From assembly GCF_900177775.1 (NCBI RefSeq), contig NZ_FXWH01000001.1, positions 186,001 to 250,000 of the forward strand: a stretch of DNA of 64,000 bases. Reading direction: 5' to 3'. Made by a program: the position numbers and the translations under genes. Numbering within the stretch: position 1 is the first letter of the stretch; each line of letters opens with the position of its first letter. Of this stretch, positions 9,842 to 21,159 are shown one piece after another. The stretch is from Pseudidiomarina planktonica (GTDB lineage: Bacteria > Pseudomonadota > Gammaproteobacteria > Enterobacterales > Alteromonadaceae). The notes beneath the pieces were generated by a model, which searched no databases, was not told the DNA's origin, and saw nothing but the letters and a program-made list of their open reading frames with translations.

Positions 9842-10559
9842 TGTTCTTGAACTAGTTAAACAGTTGCGCACGCAGCAAGAAGCTCTGCGTGAGCAATTGC
9901 GACTGGAGCAAACTACCTTGCAGACTTTGGCTCGTCGCCTTTGGCTGCAACAGGAGCATGAGCGGGCTAAGTTATCACGCGAGCTTCATGATGGGGTGGG
10001 CCAGTTATTAACCGGTTTAAAAACCCAACTGGGGCAGGCTGCTAAAACAAATAACGAATTAGAGAGTTTGTACCACACCGCTAGTGCTGCGGTGGAGAGT
10101 ATCCGTTCGCTATCCAGATTGATGCACCCAACCGTTTTAACCGATCTGGGTATAGCGGCGGCTATCTCATGGCTTAATCGACAGATGCTCCAACCAGCCG
10201 GAGTCGCCTGTGAAACCGAGTTGGATATACCATCTAACATTGATATGGATCTCCAAATATTTCTTTTTCGAATTATTCAGGAAGCCATGGTGAATACGGT
10301 TAAACATGCGCGAGCTCAGCGATTTTCAATTTATCTGATGTACGCGTCCGACAGCTTGCGGCTAGATATGCTTGATAATGGCAAAGGCTTTGTTGTGGGT
10401 AAAGAGACTGAAGGACTAGGCTTACAGAGCATGCGAGATCGCTGCGAGGCGTTTGGGGCTCATTTTACAATCAGTAGTTCACCTGGTAATGGGTGCCAGA
10501 TATCTATCAGCCTTCCTTATCAGTACAAGGAAATGCCCATGGCTTCTGACCTATTATGA
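9795..10559 (+). CDS. Soluble NarX/DegS-type histidine kinase
   Basis: Cytoplasmic two-component kinase of 254 residues with no membrane segment and no recognisable sensor domain. An N-terminal coiled coil (about 18-60) leads into the HisKA_3 box LSRELHDGVGQ with phospho-acceptor His65. The HATPase domain shows Asn167 (IQEAMVNTVKHA), DNGKGF at about 194-199, and a GLGLQSMRDR box. The start is uncertain: ATGs at 9795 and 9798 lie inside the kinase gene, and the ATG at 9816 would give MKNLSAPAD. Overlap with the Ser/Thr kinase upstream and an ATGA overlap with the regulator downstream imply coupled translation. With no input domain of its own, it probably takes its signal from a partner, such as the FHA protein or the Ser/Thr kinase. 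Confidence 0.93.
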   Translation: MMSNDKPMKNLSAPADVLELVKQLRTQQEALREQLRLEQTTLQTLARRLWLQQEHERAKLSRELHDGVGQLLTGLKTQLGQAAKTNNELESLYHTASAAVESIRSLSRLMHPTVLTDLGIAAAISWLNRQMLQPAGVACETELDIPSNIDMDLQIFLFRIIQEAMVNTVKHARAQRFSIYLMYASDSLRLDMLDNGKGFVVGKETEGLGLQSMRDRCEAFGAHFTISSSPGNGCQISISLPYQYKEMPMASDLL

Positions 10560-11200
10560 TCAAATTGATTCTGGCTGATGACCATACCTTGGTGCGGCAC
10601 GCGATTGCTCAGTCTTTAGAGGCTACAGGTCAATTCACTGTAGAGTGTGAGTGTGCGGATGGAAATGAATTATACCGTGCCGCATTAAGCGTTCCAGCCG
10701 ATGTGATTTTAATGGATATATCCATGCCCAAAATGAATGGTTTTGTGGCGCTTGAAAAGATACTTCAGCAGCGACCGCAGATGAAGGTTTTAGCCCTTAG
10801 CATGCACAGCGACCAAGAGTACATTGATGCGATTCGCCGAGGAGGTGCACGCGGTTATGTTTTCAAAGATGCCACGACCGAAGAACTGACCGATGCTATT
10901 TTGCGCGTATGGAATGGCAAAACATTCTTTCCAGTTAGTGATGAGAGGTCGACTAACAAGGTATCGACACATAACGTTAATAAACTTTCCGGCGCGCAAT
11001 TAGATAGATTGACACGTCGTGAGCGGGAGGTGTTTTTTCTAGTGGTTGCTGGTCGGTCGACGCGGGAAATAGCGGCCTTGCTCGCAATGTCACCGAAAAC
11101 AGCCGAAAATCACCGCGGCAAGGTATTGAAGAAGTTGGAAGTAGCAAATACTGTCGAACTAATTCATTTTGCGGCGAAGAGTGGTTTGTTAGAGCCCTGA
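10556..11200 (+). CDS. NarL/FixJ-type response regulator
   Basis: DNA-binding response regulator of 214 residues, the partner of the histidine kinase with which it shares ATGA at 10556-10559. The receiver domain (1-120) has the acidic pair Asp8-Asp9, phospho-acceptor Asp54 (VILMDISMP) and the lysine in YVFKDA. A LuxR-type helix-turn-helix covers about 145-205 (LTRREREVFFLVVAGRSTREIA, split here as LTRREREV and STREIAALLAMSPKT). Targets are not known. The 350-base gap that follows, with repeated GTTACA words before the TonB receptor gene, is a plausible binding region. Confidence 0.95.
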   Translation: MIKLILADDHTLVRHAIAQSLEATGQFTVECECADGNELYRAALSVPADVILMDISMPKMNGFVALEKILQQRPQMKVLALSMHSDQEYIDAIRRGGARGYVFKDATTEELTDAILRVWNGKTFFPVSDERSTNKVSTHNVNKLSGAQLDRLTRREREVFFLVVAGRSTREIAALLAMSPKTAENHRGKVLKKLEVANTVELIHFAAKSGLLEP

Positions 11201-11550
11201 TTAGCCTAATAGTAAGTCTGTTGTGATTACCCCGCTCAGATAGCTTAAATTCCTGTGCGGACCTTTACCCTATGTTAGGTCGGCAGAGTCAGGCAATTAA
11301 ACATAACCGTCTATTTATTAGTGCTTTCCTTAATGAATCAAGTCGCATTCGCCATGACGAAACGTTTATATTTTCTTATATATACAACTTACTGGTAACG
11401 CTTGGTTACAAATTTATTGCAAATGTATTTAAGTTGTGTTGTTCTTCTTCTGCGCGGTCTAATGATCGGGCTGTATTGAACTGTTACATATAGTTACATT
11501 TCGCAATAATCATACAACTTAAAAAATAATAAAAACTCAGGGAGTTCCCC
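11201..11550 (+). other. Intergenic regulatory region before the TonB receptor gene
   Basis: 350 bases without a credible gene. It contains three GTTACA words (see the next entry), a direct repeat of ATACAACTTA at 11382-11391 and 11512-11521, and a GGGAG ribosome site just before the ATG at 11551. No terminator hairpin is visible after the response regulator gene. The 73-codon frame at 11272-11493 has no ribosome site and no family resemblance, so I do not call it. Confidence 0.6.
11394..11498. promoter_or_regulatory. GTTACA repeats, possible operator of the TonB receptor gene
   Basis: GGTAAC at 11394-11399 faces GGTTAC at 11404-11409, forming a GTAAC/GTTAC dyad with a 5-base spacer. Two GTTACA words sit exactly 10 bases apart at 11483-11488 and 11493-11498, on the same face of the helix. 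This suits a dimeric regulator such as the NarL-type protein encoded just upstream, but that link is inference. Confidence 0.35.
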
Positions 11551-14442
11551 ATGCACAAACAGTCAGTATTGACTCGTTCCATCCGAACGATTCTCTTCGC
11601 TGGTGTTAGCTCAGCATTGTTCGCTGTACCTGCATCTGCGCAAGATCAACAGCAAGAAGGCGCAGACGACCAAGAACGCGTCGAACGTGTTCAGGTTACC
11701 GGTTCTCGGATTGCACGGCCTGAGCTATCGCAAGCCGCACCTTTACTGGTTATCGGTGAAGAAGAAATCGAACGTTTTGGTACACCTGATTTAGGTTCAA
11801 TGCTAGCCGAATTGCCAGCCATTGGCGCAACTGACACGGTAATCGGTAACCGCGAATCCGGTGCCAGCGCAGGCGTGAGCTCTGCTGATTTACGTCGTCT
11901 TGGTGCAGCTCGTACGTTGGTACTCATTAACGGCAAACGTCATGTTGCCGGCGAGCCAGGCTCGGCTCAGGTCGACTTATCAAGTATTCCTTCCAGCATG
12001 ATTAAGCGTGTTGAAGTAGTTACCGGCGGCGCTTCGGCTATCTACGGTTCAGACGCGGTATCAGGCGTTGTAAACGTTATTTTGAAAGACGATTACGAAG
12101 GTTTGGAATTAAGCGTAACAGGTTCAGGTTCTACTGAAGGTGTTGGCGCTAAAGCACATCAATTTACTATTCTTGGTGGCGGCGACTTTTTGAATGGTCG
12201 TGGTAACGCAACGTTTTTTATGACGCAAACTCGTTTACAAGAAACTCTTGAAAACGACATTCGCCAATTTGAACGCTGGGGAACAGTTTTAAACCCAGAA
12301 GATACTGGTCGTTTAGATGGTATTCCTGATCGGATATACGCGAAAAACGTTGGTTCAGAAATGATTAACCGTTTCGGTGTTATTAACCCGTTCGGTGGTG
12401 GTCCGCGTTACACCTTTGGTGCTAACGGTGATCCAGTCTTACAGCAAACTCGCGATTTAGATAATAGCTTTGCATTCGGTAGTTTCCCGGATGGCTGCGA
12501 TACTTGCTTCTTTGGACAAGACTACGTTAACTATCAACCAGAGCTGCGTCGTGAAACTGTTGGTTCTACGCTGAACTTCCGTATTAACGATTCAGCTGAA
12601 CTGTATGGCGACTTCAAATACTCGCGTGCAGATATCGAACAGCAATTTCAACCGTCATTTCGTTTCGGAAACATCTCTATCGACGTAGAAAATAACGCAT
12701 TTATTGACGAACAGTTGCGGCAGGAGTTGCTGGACAACGGTCAGTCAACAGTCAGTATGGCTAAGTTTTTTGACGAATGGGGTAATCGTACTGCTGATAA
12801 CAAACGTCAAACATTTCGTGTTGTTTCTGGTGTGAAAGGCGCATTGGATATCGGTTCTACGCTGCTAGATTACGACCTGTATTACTCGTACGGAGAGACG
12901 TCGAACACTCGTAAAACACTTAATTCGATAGTTCCTGGTAACTTTGTTGCGGCGGTTAACTCAGAGATTGATCCTGAAACCGGAGATGCCGTTTGTGCAG
13001 ATCCATCGCAAGCTAGCGTGAACCCACAAAACTGTGTGCCTTACAATCCGTTCGGTTTTGGTCAAGCTTCACAAGACGCTATTGACTACGTATCGGCGGA
13101 CGTTACGCGCAGCGACACCATTACTCAGGAGTACGTTGGAGCTTCGTTTGTTACCGATACACGCGGTTTTCTAGAACTTCCTGCTGGTTATATTGACGTG
13201 GCTTTCGGTTTTGAATATCGCGAAGAAACGTCTGAAACCATTACTGACGAATTTACCCGTCGTGGTTTAACTGCTAACGCCGCAACTCCAAATGAATATG
13301 CGGATTACGACGTAAGCGAAGCCTTCGTTGAGGTAAATGTACCGCTTCTTGCTGATGTTGCTTTCGCGAAAGAGCTGAGTGTTGATGCTGCATTCCGCAA
13401 AGCTGATTATTCTCATGCAGGTAAAGCAGATGCATGGAAAGTTGGTGTTGTTTATGCCCCAGTTGATGACATTCGTTTTCGCGGTACTTTAGGCAAAGCT
13501 GTTCGTGCGCCAAACATCACCGAGGCCTTTAGTCCGCAATCGCCTGGATTCGCAAATGTATCGGATCCATGTGACGCCGATAACATTAATCAGAATCCTA
13601 ATCGCGCATCAAACTGTGCAGCCTTGGGCATTCCCGAGGGCTTCCAGGCAAATGATAACGTGAGTGTTGATCTGATTTCTGGGGGTAACCCAAATCTGAC
13701 CGCTGAAGAATCGGATTCAATGACCTTTGGTGTGGTTTATACACCATCATTCATTGAAAATTTCTCAATTACTGCGGATTTGTATGACATCGAGATCTCG
13801 GACGCGATCACCTTTATTGCTGCACAAACTGTTGTTGACAACTGTGTGGACTCTGAAGGCGGCCCGTCAGATACCTTCTGTACACAAGTTACTCGTGATC
13901 CCCAAAGCAACGATATTTCTTTAGTACAGTCTGGCTATTTAAACGCGGCAGCGTTGAATACCCGAGGTGTTGAAGTTGATATCAACTATCGCACCGACTT
14001 GGTGCGTTTCGACCTGCCTGGCGTATTGCAAACCAACTTGTTCATCAATCACTTGCTTGAATTGGAATCGTTTGAATTCCAAGACCAGCCTGATTTGAAC
14101 AATGATGAACGCGGTGAAGTAGGTGACCCTGAATGGCAAGCTCGCTTGTCGGTAACCTATGCATTAGACAACCTAAGCACGAACTGGTCAGCGCGTTATA
14201 TCGACCGTTCTGCATTGTTTGATGTAACACCACGGTTAGAGTCATATGAAAACGTATCACCTAACTACATCGGTTCTCTGGTAACGCATGATTTGTCAGC
14301 TAACTACAATGTAAGCGATAACTTTAGCGTAAACGCAGGTATCCGTAACGTGTTCGATAAAACTCCTCCAGGCTATACAGGTAATGCCTTGTATGACTTG
14401 GTTGGCCGCCGCTTCTTTGCCGGCGTTAAGTACACGTTTTAA
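11551..14442 (+). CDS. TonB-dependent outer-membrane receptor
   Basis: Energy-coupled outer-membrane transporter of 963 residues. The signal peptide ends at ...FAVPASA (residue 30). The plug domain covers about 45-170 (VQVTGSRIARPE at its start, then TLVLINGKRH and GASAIYGSDAVSGVVNVILK). The rest is a large barrel ending in the aromatic GVKYTF, as expected for BamA-dependent insertion. A TonB-box-like stretch ERVERVQVTGS precedes the plug. Proteins of this subtype in marine Alteromonadales are often linked to peptide or oligomer uptake; here the neighbouring secreted proteases suggest peptides, but the substrate cannot be read from sequence. It has its own leader region and a strong terminator. 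Confidence 0.96.
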   Translation: MHKQSVLTRSIRTILFAGVSSALFAVPASAQDQQQEGADDQERVERVQVTGSRIARPELSQAAPLLVIGEEEIERFGTPDLGSMLAELPAIGATDTVIGNRESGASAGVSSADLRRLGAARTLVLINGKRHVAGEPGSAQVDLSSIPSSMIKRVEVVTGGASAIYGSDAVSGVVNVILKDDYEGLELSVTGSGSTEGVGAKAHQFTILGGGDFLNGRGNATFFMTQTRLQETLENDIRQFERWGTVLNPEDTGRLDGIPDRIYAKNVGSEMINRFGVINPFGGGPRYTFGANGDPVLQQTRDLDNSFAFGSFPDGCDTCFFGQDYVNYQPELRRETVGSTLNFRINDSAELYGDFKYSRADIEQQFQPSFRFGNISIDVENNAFIDEQLRQELLDNGQSTVSMAKFFDEWGNRTADNKRQTFRVVSGVKGALDIGSTLLDYDLYYSYGETSNTRKTLNSIVPGNFVAAVNSEIDPETGDAVCADPSQASVNPQNCVPYNPFGFGQASQDAIDYVSADVTRSDTITQEYVGASFVTDTRGFLELPAGYIDVAFGFEYREETSETITDEFTRRGLTANAATPNEYADYDVSEAFVEVNVPLLADVAFAKELSVDAAFRKADYSHAGKADAWKVGVVYAPVDDIRFRGTLGKAVRAPNITEAFSPQSPGFANVSDPCDADNINQNPNRASNCAALGIPEGFQANDNVSVDLISGGNPNLTAEESDSMTFGVVYTPSFIENFSITADLYDIEISDAITFIAAQTVVDNCVDSEGGPSDTFCTQVTRDPQSNDISLVQSGYLNAAALNTRGVEVDINYRTDLVRFDLPGVLQTNLFINHLLELESFEFQDQPDLNNDERGEVGDPEWQARLSVTYALDNLSTNWSARYIDRSALFDVTPRLESYENVSPNYIGSLVTHDLSANYNVSDNFSVNAGIRNVFDKTPPGYTGNALYDLVGRRFFAGVKYTF

Positions 14443-14464
14443 GTAATACACTCCCTGGAAAGTA

Positions 14465-14493
14465 AAAAGCCCTCTTTGTGAGGGCTTTTTTTT
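14465..14493 (+). terminator. Rho-independent terminator after the TonB receptor gene
   Basis: A 10-bp perfect stem (AAAAGCCCTC / GAGGGCTTTT) with a 5-base loop is followed by more T residues. It starts 22 bases after the stop codon. Confidence 0.93.
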
Positions 14494-14608
14494 ATTCAAA
14501 TGTCGACTCTGAAAAGATTCGATAATCGATTTTGGCGCTTTAAACGTAATTCAATTTAGGACTATCAATAGAAACAGCCATATTTCAAAGATGATGGACG
14601 ATATCGCA

Positions 14609-15667
14609 ATGCCATTAATCAAAGCTATTTTTGGAATTGTTCTAGCAACCGCTGCTGGGCATGCTGTTGCCGGAAGCGCTGACTGGAACCTTAACGGTAA
14701 CGCAGTGCTTATTCACCAAAGCACAAACGAAATAAATGCTGAAACTGAGTTTAGCGCCTCAGGCGACCTGGTGATCACGCGACAACTTGGCTCTGGTGAG
14801 TGGCTGGCTCACGTGGAGGCAAGCAGTGCTCCAACATCAGACGGGGTGTCTTCGGTTTATCCTGAGGTAAATGAAGACGCAGGGTCCGCACTTGATAAGA
14901 ACAACAATGGCCGTATCCAGCTGTCAGAATTATACTATACCCATTCTTTTCGTAATCGGCAGAGTGTATCTCTTGGCTTAATTGACCTTTCGGGGCTTTT
15001 TGATCAAAGCCAGATAGCCAGCGACGAGACCACACAGTTTCTTGGTTCTTCGTTTGCCCGAAATATCACCATCGAATTTCCGGATTACACCTTAGGCGTT
15101 GTTCATAACTCTAAGTTATCGAGCAACCTTGAATGGCGGTCAGCCATTGCCAGCTCAAATGGCTTAGCTGATAACCCAGAGCGTTCATATTCAGAGTTAG
15201 CCCGGCTATCTGCTGATGGCAAAGGGATGTTTGGTATTACATCGGCCAGTTGGCAAGCAAACGAGTGGCTGTTTCGTGCTGGCGCCTGGCTAAATACTGC
15301 GGATCATCAAAGTTTGGATATGACGGAAGACGGCCTGACCAATTACGGGGCTTATGCGCTGGCCGAATACGCTCGTGGGCAGCATGCTGTAAATGTTCGT
15401 GTGGGCGCCGCTAACGCGGATACCAGTCAGGCAGCTAAATTCGCCAGTATCGCCTACCGTTACCAGTGGGATAAGTTAACCACCGGCGTTGCTTTTGGTC
15501 GCACTTTTGAATCGTCTAAGCTACCGGGCTCAACCCGAAGTGATACTAATCACTACGAGTTATTCCTGCGCTATAATTTAATGCCGAGCTTACAGCTTAC
15601 CGGCGATGTGCAGCGTTTTCAGAGTGCTACGGTTATGGGCGTGCGGCTAACCTGGCTTTACCAGTAA
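14609..15667 (+). CDS. Outer-membrane barrel-like (porin-like) protein with an EF-hand-like loop
   Basis: About 352 residues. I prefer the ATG at 14609 because it gives a normal signal peptide (MPLIKAIFGIVLATAAGHAVA); starting at 14591 would put two aspartates in the N-region. The mature chain alternates polar and hydrophobic residues, is rich in Trp/Tyr/Phe and ends in RLTWLYQ, which fits a carbohydrate-porin-like or general beta-barrel. A clear calcium-loop pattern, DKNNNGRIQLSEL, lies near residue 97. I cannot assign a named porin family. It follows the TonB receptor terminator, so it is probably transcribed separately. Specificity is unknown. Confidence 0.75.
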   Translation: MPLIKAIFGIVLATAAGHAVAGSADWNLNGNAVLIHQSTNEINAETEFSASGDLVITRQLGSGEWLAHVEASSAPTSDGVSSVYPEVNEDAGSALDKNNNGRIQLSELYYTHSFRNRQSVSLGLIDLSGLFDQSQIASDETTQFLGSSFARNITIEFPDYTLGVVHNSKLSSNLEWRSAIASSNGLADNPERSYSELARLSADGKGMFGITSASWQANEWLFRAGAWLNTADHQSLDMTEDGLTNYGAYALAEYARGQHAVNVRVGAANADTSQAAKFASIAYRYQWDKLTTGVAFGRTFESSKLPGSTRSDTNHYELFLRYNLMPSLQLTGDVQRFQSATVMGVRLTWLYQ

Positions 15668-15706
15668 AACCTTGCTGAAGCTGGTCACAAGCTGCGTGCA
15701 AGCTAA

Positions 15707-16522
15707 TTATGAGGCACGCCGCTTGCTAGTCTCAATGTAGTCTCGACCAAACGCCAGTACGGCAGGGCGTGCTTCTGTGCAGGTGTACTTCATTAACGAC
15801 AGCTGGCCGTCATGGTTCTCGAATAGCGCGCTGCAGTTCTCCACCCAGTCACCTGTGTTGGCGTAGATCAGATCATCTGATTCTACTAATTCTGGGTGAT
15901 GAATGTGACCGCAAATAATACCGTCTAAGCCGCGTTTATTCGTTTCACGCAGCGCTGCGGCGCGGTAGTGACCAATCACTTCTTCGGCTTTCCCAATTTG
16001 GCTTTTTATGTAAGCCGCCAGCGACCAATAATTGTGGCCAAACAGGTTCCGCACCCGGTTGGTTTGTCGATTCAGCCACAGCAGAAAATCATATAAGTGG
16101 TCGCCTACAAAGGAAAGCAATTTGCTGTGGCAGGTTTCCGCATCAAACGCATCGCCGTGCATGATCAGTAACCGCTTATTTGCCGCCGTGGTGTGAATGG
16201 CCTGACGTTGAATGCGAATACTGGCCACGTCGGGGTGACGATACTTGCGCATCACTTCGTCATGATTGCCGGGAATGTAAATAACCTCAACACCATTGCG
16301 CGCCATGCCAAGTATCTGCTGAATAACTTGATGGTGCAGGGTAGGCCAGAAGAGTTGCCGTTTCATAGCCCAAAAGTCGACGATATCGCCAACTAAGTAG
16401 AGTCGTTCAACATCAACACGTTTGAGTAGGTGTAGTAGGAACTCGGCTTTGCAGTCCTTCGAGCCAAGATGTACATCAGAAATAAACAAGGTTCGGGCAT
16501 TCAGACGAGCTTGGGGCATCAC
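15707..16522 (-). CDS. UDP-2,3-diacylglucosamine diphosphatase-like metallophosphoesterase
   Basis: Calcineurin-like phosphoesterase of 271 residues, of the COG2908/LpxH-like group. Metal-binding motifs appear in order: DVHLGS (about 16), GDIVDFW (about 45), GNHD (about 85), HGDAFD (about 120) and GHIHHPE (about 205). LpxH cleaves UDP-2,3-diacylglucosamine to lipid X in lipid A synthesis. This protein is slightly longer than typical LpxH, and it belongs to a family that includes paralogues of uncertain substrate, so I give no gene symbol. It has no signal peptide and a helical insert (about 130-185) that could touch the membrane. It stands alone, in the same direction as katG but beyond katG's terminator. 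Confidence 0.88.
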   Translation of the reverse strand: MMPQARLNARTLFISDVHLGSKDCKAEFLLHLLKRVDVERLYLVGDIVDFWAMKRQLFWPTLHHQVIQQILGMARNGVEVIYIPGNHDEVMRKYRHPDVASIRIQRQAIHTTAANKRLLIMHGDAFDAETCHSKLLSFVGDHLYDFLLWLNRQTNRVRNLFGHNYWSLAAYIKSQIGKAEEVIGHYRAAALRETNKRGLDGIICGHIHHPELVESDDLIYANTGDWVENCSALFENHDGQLSLMKYTCTEARPAVLAFGRDYIETSKRRAS

Positions 16523-16611
16523 GGTCTCCCACTGTGGGTTTCGTCAATACTCCGTTGCTTTAGTGAACGCGCGTTGACAGTTCATTTAAGCTTTTGTGAC
16601 ATGTGCAAAAT

Positions 16612-16639
16612 AAAAAAGCCACCTGCATGCAGGTGACTT
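16612..16639 (-). terminator. Rho-independent terminator of katG
   Basis: A stem built on the palindrome CACCTGCATGCAGGTG, extended by AAG/CTT flanks with one mismatch, is followed on the minus strand by a run of six T. It lies 22 bases past the katG stop codon. Confidence 0.85.
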
Positions 16640-16660
16640 CTAGTTTCGAACCTATTGTTA

Positions 16661-18856
<2,196 letters not shown>

Positions 18857-19010
18857 TTATTTTTACTTCTTTTGAATATGAATCGAGTATAGATCTGCCG
18901 CCATAGTATAAAAAGCGGGTTTATTCGACTGCGTTGATAGCTTTTTACGATTCATTACATTTCTTATCGAATTTATACGTACATAATCACGAAAGTGGAT
19001 TGCTGCGGTG

Positions 19011-19023
19011 TTATGTAACATAA
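19011..19023. promoter_or_regulatory. Dyad in the katG-ppk divergent promoter region
   Basis: TTATGT and ACATAA form a perfect 6-bp dyad around a single base. A related but imperfect element, TTATACGTACATAA, lies about 40 bases to the left. The spacing does not fit a classical OxyR or Pho box that I can recognise, so the binding protein is unknown. Confidence 0.3.
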
Positions 19024-19084
19024 ACGTCATAATACTCACGCTGTGCTCAAGTACAGTAGTGCCCTGAAAAGTCGTGGAGGGGCT

Positions 19085-21157
19085 ATGAGATTTTTTCCGA
19101 AGGAACTTAGTTGGCTGGCGTTTAACGAACGCGTGCTGCAAGAAGCAGCAGACAAAACGGTTCCGGTTATTGAGCGCATGCGCTTTCTGGGTATTTTTTC
19201 AAGCAACATGGATGAGTTCTTCCGTGTCCGTGTGGCTGATGTTCGTCGCCGTATTTTCTATGCACAAACCACGGCCGAACATGCTGAAGCCGAGCAGCTT
19301 ATGGCCGCTATTCAGCAAAAAGTGCTAAGCCAGCAAGAGCAGTTTGATAACACTTATCGGGAGGTGTTAAGGGCTTTACTGCGCAAGAACATACGAGTGA
19401 TTGATGAGCTGCAAACCACCGACGAAGAACGCGCCTGGTTAACCAAGTTTTTCCACGAAAAAATTAAGCGCTACATAGTTCCACTGCAAATTACCGCTAC
19501 CACTGACTTGATTAAGGCTGTTAATGAAGACGCCACCTACCTGTGTGTGGAAATAGTTCACAATGGCGAAATAAGCTATTCAGCGTTGGAAGTACCACGC
19601 GACGAATTATCCCGTTTTATTAAGCTGCCGTTTAAAAACACCAAGCGTAACAAGCGGGTGATTTTGCTGGATAACGTGATTTGCTTATGTTTGAACGAAC
19701 TCTATGAAGGCATAGTACCCTTTGATTCGCTGCGCGCCTTTTCGTTTAAGCTAACTCGTGACGCCGATTACAGTCTGCTGCATGACATTGATCAAAGTGT
19801 GCTGGAACAAATGGAAGAAGGTATTCGACAGCGCTTTGAAGCCGAACCTGTGCGATTGGTGTACGACAGCAGTATGCCACGCGCTATGCTGTATTTTTTG
19901 CATGATAAATTTGAGTTAACCAGCCATGACTCGTTAGTGGCCGGCGGGCGCTATCGTAATACCCGCGACTTCGTAAAGTTTGAAAACTGGGGCCACAAGT
20001 CACTGGTGAATCCGGCGCTTACGCCGTTGGAGCACCCTTATTTGGTGAATCACAGGAATGTGTTTGACGCTTTAACCAAAGCCGACATTCTGCTGAATTA
20101 CCCCTACCATAAGTTTGCGCATGTCACTGAATTAGTACGCCAGGCGGCCTACGATCCGCTGGTGCAGAGTATTCAGATATGTATATACCGGGTTGCGCCG
20201 CATTCACGCATTGTGCACTCGTTAATTGAAGCCGTGAACAACGGCAAAAAAGTAACTGTGATGGTGGAGTTACAGGCGCGCTTTGACGAAGAGGCGAATA
20301 TTGAGTGGGCCAAGCGGATGACTCAGGAAGGTATTCACGTGCTGTTTGGTATTAAAGGCCTGAAAGTTCACTCGAAACTCATTCTGATTAAGCGCAAAGA
20401 AGAAGGCGTGGTGCGTCGTTATACTCATGTGGGTACCGGCAACTTTAATGAGAAAACCGCGCAACAGTACACCGATATTAGCTTGTTAACCTCCAACCAG
20501 GAGATTGGTGAGGACGTTGAAAAAGTATTCGAGTTTTTGGAAGCGCCATACCGCCACTTTCACTTCAAGCACGTGTGGGTGTCGCCAGTGAATACGCGGC
20601 ATAAATTCGGGAAAATGCTGCTAACTGAAGTGAAAAACGCGAAACATGGTCAGCGCGCCGAAGTGTTTTTAAAAGTAAATAATCTGGTTGATGACGCTAT
20701 TATTGAACAGCTGTACGAGGCCTCACAGCACGGCGTGAAAATACGCGTTATTGTGCGTGGCATGTGCGCGCTCCAAGCTGGCATTAAAGGTTTGAGCGAA
20801 AACATTGAAGTGATTAGCATTGTCGATCGCTTTTTGGAGCATTCGCGCGTTTTCTGTTTTTACAATGGTGGTGATGAGCGTATATTCATTTCATCGGCCG
20901 ACATAATGACCCGCAATATTGAAGAGCGGGTGGAGCTTACCTGCCCCATTTTTGGTCTTGAATTGAAAGAACAAATTAAGTCGATTTTAGAAATACATTG
21001 GCGCGATAACACCAAAGCGCGCGTGATAGATGCATCTCAGAGTAATCACTATAAAAAACGCGGCAACAAGAAAAAAGTTCGCTCACAACTCGCTATTTAT
21101 GACTATTTAAAAGCGCGCAACATGAAAGCTAATGAGCCTGGCAGCACGGAGCCGTAA
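19085..21157 (+). CDS. ppk: Polyphosphate kinase 1
   Basis: Reversibly polymerises the ATP gamma-phosphate into polyphosphate. The start is the ATG at 19085 with GGAGGGG just upstream, giving the typical MRFFPKELSWLAFNERVLQEA beginning; a longer frame from 19043 adds nothing conserved. The 690-residue length is normal. The autophosphorylated histidine is His429 (KVHSKLILIKR) and the second essential histidine is His586 (EHSRVFCFYNGG). GTGNFNEKTA and FISSADIMTRN are also visible. The stop codon is two bases before the ppx start, so the two genes form a synthesis/degradation operon. Confidence 0.98.
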   Translation: MRFFPKELSWLAFNERVLQEAADKTVPVIERMRFLGIFSSNMDEFFRVRVADVRRRIFYAQTTAEHAEAEQLMAAIQQKVLSQQEQFDNTYREVLRALLRKNIRVIDELQTTDEERAWLTKFFHEKIKRYIVPLQITATTDLIKAVNEDATYLCVEIVHNGEISYSALEVPRDELSRFIKLPFKNTKRNKRVILLDNVICLCLNELYEGIVPFDSLRAFSFKLTRDADYSLLHDIDQSVLEQMEEGIRQRFEAEPVRLVYDSSMPRAMLYFLHDKFELTSHDSLVAGGRYRNTRDFVKFENWGHKSLVNPALTPLEHPYLVNHRNVFDALTKADILLNYPYHKFAHVTELVRQAAYDPLVQSIQICIYRVAPHSRIVHSLIEAVNNGKKVTVMVELQARFDEEANIEWAKRMTQEGIHVLFGIKGLKVHSKLILIKRKEEGVVRRYTHVGTGNFNEKTAQQYTDISLLTSNQEIGEDVEKVFEFLEAPYRHFHFKHVWVSPVNTRHKFGKMLLTEVKNAKHGQRAEVFLKVNNLVDDAIIEQLYEASQHGVKIRVIVRGMCALQAGIKGLSENIEVISIVDRFLEHSRVFCFYNGGDERIFISSADIMTRNIEERVELTCPIFGLELKEQIKSILEIHWRDNTKARVIDASQSNHYKKRGNKKKVRSQLAIYDYLKARNMKANEPGSTEP

Positions 21158-21159
21158 CG

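Noticed and set aside
11272-11493. 73-codon frame before the TonB receptor
   Set aside because: No ribosome site, no family resemblance, and it runs through the GTTACA region.
19043-19084. N-terminal extension of polyphosphate kinase
   Set aside because: The family start MRFFPKELSWLAFNERV lies at 19085 directly after GGAGGGG.
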